25,164 nucleotides of DNA. It comes from Candidatus Caccousia avistercoris (GTDB taxonomy: Bacteria > Bacillota > Clostridia > Oscillospirales > Acutalibacteraceae). A program made the translations under genes and the position numbers. Positions within the stretch are counted from its first letter, which is position 1. Each line of letters opens with the position of its first letter. Positions 7,401 to 14,274 of this stretch are shown here, in pieces. A model generated the notes under the pieces. That model made no database searches, was not told the origin of the DNA, and worked only from the letters and a program-made list of their open reading frames with translations. The stretch lies in the NCBI GenBank assembly GCA_018715025.1, contig DVMK01000199.1, forward strand, positions 1 through 25,164. The letters are read 5' to 3'.

Positions 7401-9104
7401 ATGGCTGAATATCTTTCCCCAGGTGTATACGTAGAGGAATTCGACTCCTCCCCCCGCGCCATTGAAGGCGTAGGCACCAGCACGGCGGGCTTCATCGGCA
7501 TGGCCGCCAAGGGCCCCACCGTGGGTGCCCCCTCTCTGGTTACCAGCTTTGCCGACTACCAGCGCCAGTTCGGCGGCTACCTGAGCGAGTACACTCACGG
7601 CGGCTACCGGTTCCTGCCCTACGCGGTGGAGCAGTTCTTCCAGAACGGCGGCACCCGCTGCTACGTGAGCCGCGTCATTCCTGAGAACGCCGCCGTCGCC
7701 GCCGCCCAGGAGGGCATCCTCACCCTGCGCGCCGCCAACGAAGGCAAGTGGGGCAACCGCGTTCTGGTTTCCTTCACCACCGCCAACAAGCGGAAGCTGC
7801 AGCTCGTCCGCAAGGAAGGGCCGGCCGTGTACGCGGCCAAGAACGCTTCCGGCTTCGGCGAGGGCGACCTGGTGGAGTTTGCGGGCGAGCTGAACCGCAT
7901 TGCCGCCGTATTCGACAACGTTATTACCTTTGAGCAGGACTTTGAGGGCGACCCGGTAGACACCAGCCTCATCCCCAAGGCGCTGCTGTACTCGGTGGAA
8001 ATGGATGTTACCGTCCGCTGCGACGGAGAGGTGGAAACCTACAGCGGCTGCACCCTGAACCCCACCTCTTCCACCTACCTGGCCGACCGGCTGCGCACCA
8101 GCCGCATCATCGTGGTAGACTCCCTCGACCCTGCCGATGGCATTGTGAACCCGGTTTCCGCCATTTTCGGCGAGGGTAAGCTTTCCGGCTCCATCGCCCT
8201 CAGCGGCGGCAGCGACGGCACCATGGACGCGGTGAACGCCGGCGTGTTCATCGGCCAGGACATGGGCCCCGGCAAGCGCACCGGCATCTGCTCGTTCCAG
8301 GAAAACGACGTGGTTTCCATCATCGCGGTGCCCGGCGTAACCATCCCCGAGGTGATTGTCTCGCTTATCGCCCACTGCGAGAAGGAGCAGAACCGCTTCG
8401 CCGTGCTGGACGTACCGGCCGAGCTTTCTAAGACGAACGATGTAATTGAGTACCGTTCCCTGGTGGACTCCTCCTACGCGGCCTTCTATCACCCCTGGCT
8501 TCAGGTTTACGACCCGGTCACCAAGAAGCCCGGCTTTATTCCGCCCTCGGGCTCTGTGGCCGGCGTGTACTCCCGCACCGACATTGCCCGCGGCGTGCAC
8601 AAGGCCCCTGCCAATGAAATCATCGCCTGCACCGGCCTTTCCATCAACTACACCACCGGCGAGCAGGACATTCTGAACCCGGCCGGCGTGAACCTGATCC
8701 GCGCGCTGCCCGGCCAGGGCATCCGCGTATGGGGCGCCCGCACCGCCAGCACCAACTCCAACTTCAAGTATGTGAACGTGCGCAGGCTCTTCATCTATGT
8801 GGAGCAGTCCATTCGGGCCGCTACCAACTGGGTGGTGTTCGAGCCCAACAACTCCGGCCTGTGGGCAAGGGTGCAGATGACCATTTCCACCTTCCTGGAG
8901 AATATGTTCCGCGCAGGCATGCTTTCCGGCGACACCGCCGCCGAAGCCTACTATGTGGACATCGGCCCCAACACCATGAGCCGCGACGACATTCTCAACG
9001 GCCGCCTGATCTGCGAAATCGGCATCGCGCCCAGCCGTCCCGCCGAGTTTGTCATTTTCCGCGTCACTCAGTTCACCGCCGAGGCCGGCGGCGGCGAGGA
9101 ATAA
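7401..9104 (+). CDS. Contractile sheath protein
   Basis: This is a 567-aa phage-tail-sheath-family protein, the outer tube whose contraction drives the inner tube outward. The N-terminus EYLSPGVYVEEFDSSPRAI, followed by GVGTSTAGFIGMAAKGP, is the signature start of CIS and phage sheath subunits. The C-terminal ~100 residues (RRLFIYVEQSIRAATNWVVFEPN, then LICEIGIAPSRPAEFVIFRVTQ) are the conserved domain that interlocks subunits through an extended arm. The middle part (residues ~110-330) is the variable outer domain. ATG 7401 is preferred over an in-frame TTG at 7383 because it gives the family's usual start and the TTG lies inside a predicted hairpin. Only one sheath gene is present, unlike the three in PVC/Afp clusters, so the whole sheath is probably a homopolymer. 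Confidence 0.95.
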   Translation: MAEYLSPGVYVEEFDSSPRAIEGVGTSTAGFIGMAAKGPTVGAPSLVTSFADYQRQFGGYLSEYTHGGYRFLPYAVEQFFQNGGTRCYVSRVIPENAAVAAAQEGILTLRAANEGKWGNRVLVSFTTANKRKLQLVRKEGPAVYAAKNASGFGEGDLVEFAGELNRIAAVFDNVITFEQDFEGDPVDTSLIPKALLYSVEMDVTVRCDGEVETYSGCTLNPTSSTYLADRLRTSRIIVVDSLDPADGIVNPVSAIFGEGKLSGSIALSGGSDGTMDAVNAGVFIGQDMGPGKRTGICSFQENDVVSIIAVPGVTIPEVIVSLIAHCEKEQNRFAVLDVPAELSKTNDVIEYRSLVDSSYAAFYHPWLQVYDPVTKKPGFIPPSGSVAGVYSRTDIARGVHKAPANEIIACTGLSINYTTGEQDILNPAGVNLIRALPGQGIRVWGARTASTNSNFKYVNVRRLFIYVEQSIRAATNWVVFEPNNSGLWARVQMTISTFLENMFRAGMLSGDTAAEAYYVDIGPNTMSRDDILNGRLICEIGIAPSRPAEFVIFRVTQFTAEAGGGEE

Positions 9105-9123
9105 TCCTCCCGGAAGCCCGGCC

Positions 9124-9150
9124 GAGAGACCCCTTCTCTCATTTTATCTT
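9124..9150 (+). terminator. Weak hairpin with T-rich tail between sheath and tube genes
   Basis: GAGAGA (9124-9129) pairs with TCTCTC (9135-9140) across a CCCCT loop, followed by ATTTTATCTT. The stem is short, so at most it would be a leaky terminator or a transcript-processing site that adjusts the sheath-to-tube ratio. It could be chance. Confidence 0.3.
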
Positions 9151-9175
9151 GCAATAACAAAGGAGAAATTGGAAT

Positions 9176-9673
9176 ATGGCTGTTACGAATTCTTCCGGTC
9201 TGTACTACCCCTTAACTAAAATGAACTTTGTGGTCTCCATCGGCGAGGGCGGCGGCAACTCCGCGGCCTTCAGCGAGGTGACCGGCATCGACGCTTCGGT
9301 GGACGTAATCGAATTCCGCCAGGGCAACTCCCACTCCCTGGCCCCGGTAAAGATTCAGGGCCTGGTAAAGCACGGGAACATCAGCCTGAAGGTTGGCTAC
9401 ATCCGCAGCTCCGAATTCAAGCAGTGGATCATCGACTGCGTCAGCGAGCGCCGCAAGGAAACCCCCCGCAAGGACGTTTCCATTGAGCTCATCGACATTG
9501 GCGAGGGCGCGCCCGAGACTCTGGTGGATTCCGTGGACTCTGCCGGCGTGGTGTGGGTGCTCACCAACGCCTGGGTTACCAAGTACAGCGGCCCCGACCT
9601 GAACGCTTCCGCCAGCGAGGTTGCCGTTGAAACCGTGGAACTGGCTTACGAAGAGCTCACCATTCCCAACTGA
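9176..9673 (+). CDS. Major inner tube protein (gp19/Hcp-like)
   Basis: This 165-aa protein has the usual size for a CIS tube subunit, which stacks as hexameric rings inside the sheath. Family marks are the opening YYPLTKMNFVVSIGEG, AFSEVTGIDASVDVIEFRQG, the strand pair GLVKHGNISLKVGYIRSSEF followed by WI, and the end WVLTNAWVTKYSGPDLNASA followed by VELAYEELTIPN. AAGGAG (9160-9165) is about 10 bases before the ATG. It lies 71 bases after the sheath gene, the standard order in phage tails and CIS. Two strong hairpins follow the stop codon. It is smaller than, and only distantly similar to, the second tube-like protein starting at 10367. Confidence 0.95.
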   Translation: MAVTNSSGLYYPLTKMNFVVSIGEGGGNSAAFSEVTGIDASVDVIEFRQGNSHSLAPVKIQGLVKHGNISLKVGYIRSSEFKQWIIDCVSERRKETPRKDVSIELIDIGEGAPETLVDSVDSAGVVWVLTNAWVTKYSGPDLNASASEVAVETVELAYEELTIPN

Positions 9674-9689
9674 CCGACAGGCCCCTTCC

Positions 9690-9707
9690 CCTGCCCTTCG
9701 GGGCAGG
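9690..9707 (+). other. Very stable UUCG-tetraloop hairpin after the tube gene
   Basis: CCTGCCC (9690-9696) and GGGCAGG (9701-9707) form a perfect seven-base-pair stem closed by TTCG, an exceptionally stable RNA loop. No T-run follows, so it is not a classic terminator. It sits 16 bases after the tube stop codon, where it could block 3' exonucleases and stabilise the abundant sheath/tube message. Confidence 0.55.
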
Positions 9708-9711
9708 ACGG

Positions 9712-9744
9712 GGGCGCGTCCCCTGCCCTGCCGGAGGCGCGCCC
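9712..9744 (+). other. Second GC-rich hairpin after the tube gene
   Basis: GGGCGCG (9712-9718) pairs perfectly with CGCGCCC (9738-9744) around a 19-base loop that can itself close with TCC/GGA. It lies five bases after the UUCG hairpin and 20 bases before the next Shine-Dalgarno. Together the two make a double barrier between tube and assembly genes. Confidence 0.45.
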
Positions 9745-9781
9745 GCATCCTGCCCATATTATCTGGAGGTATTGATTGACT

Positions 9782-10144
9782 ATGACTACCGTATTTGATT
9801 TTGAACTGCCGAGAGGCTATGTGGATTCCAAAGGCGAGGTACACCGCCGCGGGAAAATGCGGCTGGCCACCGCAGGCGACGAGATCTCTGCCACAAGGGA
9901 CCCCCGGGTGCTTTCCAACCCCTCGTACCTGACCATTGTGGTGCTGGCCAAGGTCATTACCGAACTGGAAGGCATGGAAACCATCGTCCCCAACATTGTG
10001 GAACGGTTCTTCACCTCTGACCTGGCGTTCCTGCAGGACATGTACCAGCGCATCAACAACGTGGAGCCCCCCACCATGACGGTGGTGTGCCCGGACTGCG
10101 GAAAGGTGTTTGAAGCGCCCATAAATTTTACGCCAGAGGGATAA
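9782..10144 (+). CDS. Phage-tail-assembly-type protein of CIS clusters
   Basis: This is a 120-aa protein similar to the small tail-assembly proteins found right after the tube gene in CIS and T4-like clusters. It opens with TTVFDFELPRGYVDSKGEVH and has a helical middle (VLAKVITELEGMETI, then FLQDMYQRINNVEPP). It ends in a CPDCG motif (VVCPDCGKVFEAPINF), which is half of a zinc-ribbon-like pair. ATG 9782 is preferred over TTG 9776; GGAGGT (9765-9770) is compatible with both. In tailed phages the equivalent proteins are chaperones not found in the finished particle, and that role is inferred here. The last codons overlap the open frame of the next gene, and a slippery heptamer lies six codons before the stop. 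It may therefore be made in short and extended forms. Confidence 0.8.
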   Translation: MTTVFDFELPRGYVDSKGEVHRRGKMRLATAGDEISATRDPRVLSNPSYLTIVVLAKVITELEGMETIVPNIVERFFTSDLAFLQDMYQRINNVEPPTMTVVCPDCGKVFEAPINFTPEG

Positions 10145-10344
10145 CGCTGTACCCGGAGCAGGAACTGTACCGGGAGATGAGCTTTATTTCCTACTATTTC
10201 CACTGGAGCCAGCAGGAGGTGGAGGCGCTGGACCACGCTTCCCGCCGCCGCTGGTGCGAGGAAATCTCATCCATCAACAAAAGCCTGAATCCCTCGGATC
10301 AGAAAAAAGAGGTCAGCATCCTGGAATTGGGACGCAGAAAATAG
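10114..10344 (+). CDS. DUF6760-like small protein, probably made by -1 frameshift or from a CTG start
   Basis: The frame -1 to the preceding gene is open from 10114 (after TGA at 10111-10113) to TAG at 10342-10344. From 10147 it encodes about 65 residues resembling the small DUF6760 family of CIS clusters: LYPEQELYREMSFISYYFHW, then EALDHASRRRWCEEISSINK. No ATG, GTG or TTG precedes the conserved beginning. The first standard start, ATG 10177, would cut off ten conserved residues and has no correctly spaced ribosome binding site. Two explanations remain: a -1 slip at 10123-10129, giving a fusion to the assembly protein, or a CTG start at 10147 with AGAGGG (10135-10140) six bases upstream. The family's exact role is unknown. 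Its place between the tube genes suggests an assembly helper. The start coordinate given here is the open-frame limit, not a start codon. Confidence 0.65.
   Translation, partial: SAHKFYARGITLYPEQELYREMSFISYYFHWSQQEVEALDHASRRRWCEEISSINKSLNPSDQKKEVSILELGRRK
10123..10129 (+). promoter_or_regulatory. Candidate -1 ribosomal frameshift site A_AAT_TTT
   Basis: In the frame of the assembly gene the codons are ATA AAT TTT, so the heptamer A AAT TTT fits X XXY YYZ in the correct phase. It lies inside the only 31-base interval (10114-10144) where a -1 slip could join the two frames. An AAAGGTG at 10102-10108, 14 bases upstream, could act as a stimulatory anti-Shine-Dalgarno contact as in dnaX. A CCCGG/CCGGG stem (10152-10174) lies downstream, but farther away than is usual. 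Confidence 0.5.
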
Positions 10345-10366
10345 ATCGCAGGAAGGAGGCGAACGG

Positions 10367-11569
10367 ATGGCGGACATCACCACCGAAAACAATCTTGTCC
10401 TGAACCAGGGGAAATCCCCCCTGGTGGGCTATAACTTCATGCTGCGGGTAGAGGGGATTTACGACCTGCCCTGCAAAAGCGTACACGCCTTCTCCCGCGA
10501 GCTGGAATACGACTTCATCCAGGAAGGCGGCCTGAACGATTACGTCCACATGCTGCGCAAGCCCATCAGCAAGCCGTTCACGCTGGAGGTAGAGCGCTAT
10601 GTGGGCGTCGATTATGTGGATCCCCTGCCGGAGGGGGCCGATCTGGTGCTCCCCATCATTTTGATGGTGAGCCGGTACCAGCAGCAGTCCTCCTTCATCC
10701 CCTTCGTGTGCGCCCGCACCTACGTGTTTACCGGCTGTACGGTGATGAAGAAGGAATACGGCGAGCTGGCCGCGGAGCGCTCGCAGCTTTTGGTAGAGAC
10801 CACCACCATTGCGTACCGGGAATTCGCCGTGCTGAACGCCCCCTGGTCGGAGGCCGCCACAGACAGCCTTGGCCTTCTCTCGGCCCCGGAGCAGCACGAC
10901 ACCGGGGACAGCGCCCTGGAACGGCTGAAAAAAGAGGTGAACGATCAGGTGGCAAAGGCGGAGGCCAAGCAGAAGGAGGCCGCCGCCTGCCAGGAGACGC
11001 TGGGCAGCCTGAGCACCGGCATTCCCGAGGCCTACGCCGGCGCGGGCCGGCTGGAGGAGCAGCTTGGCAGCCAGCTTGACGCGGTTTACCAGGAAATTGA
11101 CGGGCTGGAAGCCCAAGCGGCGGCCGGGCAGGAGGAAACGCCCGCCGCAGGTGGGGAGGATCCCACCGCCGCGGAGGAACTGGAGGAGCAGCTGGCCGGC
11201 CTGCGGCAGCAAGCCCGGCAGCTGGAAAAGCTGAAGGGGACCGCTTCCCAGCTTGTCTCTGAGCTGAAAACAGCCAACAACCTGGCCACAGGGAGCGGCA
11301 ACGCCCCCAACCGCCTGGCAGAGGCCCAGGAATCCCTGACCAAGGGCGGCAGCTACCTGGCCAGCGCCAAGGAATACCAAAGCCAGGTGAACAGCGCCGC
11401 AGAGTACGGGGAAGCGCAGACCCCCGCCTCCTCTGCCAAAAGCGACGCCCAGGCCAGCATTTCCAGCTACAGCGCCGCCATGAAGCAGGCGGAATTCTTC
11501 CAGGAAAAGCTGGAAAAATTCCAGAACTTCCAAAAAGAGGCCCTGGCGGCCCTGCCGGCCGCCCAGTAA
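10367..11569 (+). CDS. Second tube protein (gp19-like) with long C-terminal coiled-coil extension
   Basis: This is a 400-aa protein. Residues ~1-160 form a tube-family domain: LNQGKSPLVGYNFMLRVEGI, then the FSRELEYDFIQEGGLNDYVH region, LRKPISKPFTLEVERYVG, YVFTGCTVMKKEYGELAAER and VETTTIAYREFAVLNAPW. It corresponds by position to the baseplate-proximal tube protein (Afp5/Pvc5 type) that joins hub to main tube. Residues ~175-400 are added: long Ala/Glu/Gln/Lys helices of coiled-coil character with a Gly/Pro/Glu-rich break near residues 245-265. Usual homologues are about 150-170 residues, so this one is more than twice the normal length. AGGAAGGAGG precedes the ATG. The tail cannot fit in the tube lumen as a simple globular domain, so it probably extends along it, outside it, or into a partner such as the 878-aa protein (inference). 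Confidence 0.85.
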   Translation: MADITTENNLVLNQGKSPLVGYNFMLRVEGIYDLPCKSVHAFSRELEYDFIQEGGLNDYVHMLRKPISKPFTLEVERYVGVDYVDPLPEGADLVLPIILMVSRYQQQSSFIPFVCARTYVFTGCTVMKKEYGELAAERSQLLVETTTIAYREFAVLNAPWSEAATDSLGLLSAPEQHDTGDSALERLKKEVNDQVAKAEAKQKEAAACQETLGSLSTGIPEAYAGAGRLEEQLGSQLDAVYQEIDGLEAQAAAGQEETPAAGGEDPTAAEELEEQLAGLRQQARQLEKLKGTASQLVSELKTANNLATGSGNAPNRLAEAQESLTKGGSYLASAKEYQSQVNSAAEYGEAQTPASSAKSDAQASISSYSAAMKQAEFFQEKLEKFQNFQKEALAALPAAQ

Positions 11570-11612
11570 GAACGGCTGTGTTTTTATGATTTTATGAAAG
11601 GAGGCGGAACGG

Positions 11613-14249
11613 TTGCTCAAGCTGAAGGATCCCATTTCATTGAAAAGCGCGCGCCCCCTCCTTTCCCTTTCGGAGGGCTTTGCGGAGCGGATCCTGGGGA
11701 ACTACGCCCTGGCGGGCGCCCGCATCACCCCCAAGGAGCTTTTGTTCGCCATCAACTCCCAGGCGGAGCTGCCGGAGGATTTGGGCGGCATGACCACCTT
11801 CGCCGTGCAGAACAACATTTCAGACCAGCGCACGGTGGTGATGGACATTGTAAACAACGTGGTGAACCGGATCCTTCTCATGGACACCCCCTCCTTCACC
11901 TACCAGGATGACGTCTACATTGAAACCGTACTGCGCCGCCTGGGCGTTCGGGACGTAAAGCTGTTCCTTTCCCAGGTTTCCCAGCTGAAGCAGGAGGAAA
12001 CCCACCTGCATTCCCTGCTGCGCCTGTACCAGCAGGAGGCGGCCCAGCCCCCCGCCCAAAGGCAGCAGGGCGGGGAACCGGCGCGGCCCGCCGCAGAAGC
12101 GCAGGCCGCCCCCGGCGCAGCCCATCCTGCGCCGGCCCCGGGGCAGATGCACCAGGAAATTTTTCAGAGGCTTTCCACCGCCCTCATCTACCAGACGATG
12201 GCGAATTATATGAACTCCATGTCCTCTGTCTCCGCCGTGGCGGAAAAGCGTTCCCTGCAGTTTGCAGAGCAGAGCTGGAGCAGCAGCCTGATTGCGCTGG
12301 AGCAGCAGTACAGCATGCGCCACCAGCACCAAACACTCTCGCTGTTCCACACGTGGAACCGGTACGAGGCCCAGGGCTTCCCCGAACTGCCTCAGGGGGA
12401 AGAGCAGGTGCTTTCCCAGGCGGCGGCAGCCGTCTTATTTTCTTCCGTGAGCCATGTGATGACCCAGCGCCTGACGCAAAGCCTGCAGAAGGGGGAGCTT
12501 TGGCAGGACCTGAGCCAATCCCTCTCTGAAACGGTGGAAAACAGCCTGACCCGGTTTGAGGAATCCTACGGCGGCAGCCTGTACCAGGAGTACGCCTACC
12601 GGGCGGGGGATACCCTGACGCGGGACAGCTCCCTGCAGGAAATTACGCTCCTCCACCCGGCGGCTTCCGCCGGGGAGGAGCCGGAGCCGGGGCAGGCCGT
12701 AAAACTGCCCGCCCCGCCCCCTGCCGGGGAAGCCCCCGTTTCCCCGGCACCCGTCTCCCTGGAGTTCCCCGCGCCCCAGGCGGTTCAGGGGGAACCGGCC
12801 CAGGGGGAAGCCGCTTCCCTGACGCGGGAGGAAACCCTGGTGCGGGAGCTGCGGGAAGCAGAGCGGCGCGGCCGGGAAGCGCGGCAGGCGCAGGAGCCCG
12901 CCCCCTCCAGGCAGGAACCTCTTCCCCCGGCGGAAGAGGGGCTTCCCCAGTCCGCCCCTGCCGGGGAGGAAGCAGGCCCCGGGCAGGCCGTAAAGCTGCC
13001 CGCCCCGCCCCCTGCCGGGGAAGCCCCCGCTCCCCCGGCCCCTGTCTCCCTGGAGTTCCCCGCGCCCCAGGCGGTTCAGAGCGAACCGGCCCAGGGGGAA
13101 GCCGCTTCCCTGACGCGGGAGGAAACCCTGGTGCGGGAGCTGAGGGAAATAGAGCGGCGCGGCCGGGAACTGCAGCGGGCCGGGGAGGCGTCGGTTCCGG
13201 GCAGGGAGATCTCCCCGCGGGAATCCGGCCAGCTTCCCGCCCGGCCCGCCCCCGGCGGGGAGGAACCGGCGGCCCCGGGGCAGGCCGTAAAGCTGCCTGC
13301 CTGGCTGCGCGAGGAGAGCGGGGCGGCAGCCCCCCCGCCGCCCGCTCCGCTGGAACCGCTCCTTCCCTCTGAGGAGGAGGAGCAAGCGCAGGAGGCTTCC
13401 CCCCAGGCCAGGGAGGAAGCCCTGGTGCGGGAGCTGCAGAGGATTGACCAGCAGAACCGGGAGCGCCAGCGGCAGCTTCAGCAGGCCGCGGCTGCGCCCC
13501 AGGCCCCTTCCCGGCCGCCGGAGCCCGACCGCCAGCGCATTATGCGGGACGCCCTGCGAGCCATCGACGCGCCGGAGCAGGTGATCCGGGAGATTATGGA
13601 AAGCGCGCCCCTGTCCCTGGAGCATCCCAAGCTTTCCCCTGAAGCGGAAGCCCTTCTGGCCCAGGCGGACGCCCCCACCCGGGAGCTGCTCCGCACGGTT
13701 CTGCAATACCAGGAAAACCCGCAGGCGGCGCTGGAAGGCGGCCTGTTCCGCCCCGGCAGCCTTGCCCAGCTGAACCTGGAAAACCGCACCCAGACCCAGC
13801 AGGTGGAGGAACTGATCCACCGGGTGGAGGAACGGCAGCAGGAAACGGAAACGCGCCGGGAAACCCAGGAAAACGTCCTGGAGGAGATCCGGCAGGCGGC
13901 CAGGCCCCCCAGGCCGGCCCCGCCCCCCCAGGCGGAGGCCAGGCGGCCGCTGCAGTTTGTACACAAGCAGGAGGCTCAGGCCTTCCCGGAAGATCTGCTG
14001 GAGCAGCTGCAGCAAAGAAGCCAGACCGTCACCAAAACGGAAACCTCCGTTTCCACCACGGAAAAGCGCAGCGTACAGGAAAGCGAGGTGCGCAGCTTGA
14101 ACCAGAAGGTGGCAGTGCAGAACGCCGAGGATATTCAGGCCCTGGTCAACCGCACCCTTTCCAAGCAAATGAACCGGATTACCGACCAGGTATACCAGCA
14201 GATGGAAAAGCGCCTGCAGAAGGAACGCTTCCGGCGGGGAAGGTTCTGA
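11613..14249 (+). CDS. Large Pro/Ala/Glu-rich repeat and coiled-coil protein, function unknown
   Basis: This 878-aa protein starts with TTG, set by GAAAGGAGG (11597-11605). Residues 1-130 look folded (LSLSEGFAERILGNYALAGA, then MDIVNNVVNRILLMDTPSFT and YIETVLRRLGVRDVKLFLSQ). Residues ~130-340 are Gln-rich helices. Residues 359-619 carry three tandem units of ~97 residues, each with a proline-rich half and a charged helix (REETLVRELRE.ERRGRE); the first two are almost identical. Residues ~620-878 are helical again and end in a basic stretch. There is no signal peptide or membrane segment. It sits between the second tube protein and the adaptor proteins, where a length-determining or central-rod protein is plausible. 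Ordinary tape measures are usually hydrophobic in part and not this proline-rich, so that idea is weak. I do not recognise a family. Confidence 0.65.
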   Translation: MLKLKDPISLKSARPLLSLSEGFAERILGNYALAGARITPKELLFAINSQAELPEDLGGMTTFAVQNNISDQRTVVMDIVNNVVNRILLMDTPSFTYQDDVYIETVLRRLGVRDVKLFLSQVSQLKQEETHLHSLLRLYQQEAAQPPAQRQQGGEPARPAAEAQAAPGAAHPAPAPGQMHQEIFQRLSTALIYQTMANYMNSMSSVSAVAEKRSLQFAEQSWSSSLIALEQQYSMRHQHQTLSLFHTWNRYEAQGFPELPQGEEQVLSQAAAAVLFSSVSHVMTQRLTQSLQKGELWQDLSQSLSETVENSLTRFEESYGGSLYQEYAYRAGDTLTRDSSLQEITLLHPAASAGEEPEPGQAVKLPAPPPAGEAPVSPAPVSLEFPAPQAVQGEPAQGEAASLTREETLVRELREAERRGREARQAQEPAPSRQEPLPPAEEGLPQSAPAGEEAGPGQAVKLPAPPPAGEAPAPPAPVSLEFPAPQAVQSEPAQGEAASLTREETLVRELREIERRGRELQRAGEASVPGREISPRESGQLPARPAPGGEEPAAPGQAVKLPAWLREESGAAAPPPPAPLEPLLPSEEEEQAQEASPQAREEALVRELQRIDQQNRERQRQLQQAAAAPQAPSRPPEPDRQRIMRDALRAIDAPEQVIREIMESAPLSLEHPKLSPEAEALLAQADAPTRELLRTVLQYQENPQAALEGGLFRPGSLAQLNLENRTQTQQVEELIHRVEERQQETETRRETQENVLEEIRQAARPPRPAPPPQAEARRPLQFVHKQEAQAFPEDLLEQLQQRSQTVTKTETSVSTTEKRSVQESEVRSLNQKVAVQNAEDIQALVNRTLSKQMNRITDQVYQQMEKRLQKERFRRGRF
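12687..13470 (+). repeat. Tandem repeats of 291/297 bp (two near-identical units, one degenerate)
   Basis: Unit 1 is 12687-12977 (97 codons), unit 2 is 12978-13274 (99 codons) and a diverged unit 3 runs from 13275 to about 13470. All start with the codons for PGQAVKLPA. The stretch 12756-12878 matches 13047-13169 with about five differences in 123 bases by eye, indicating recent duplication or ongoing gene conversion. The units stay in frame. Confidence 0.85.
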
Positions 14250-14274
14250 CAGGCAGCGATAAAGGAGGATCCCC

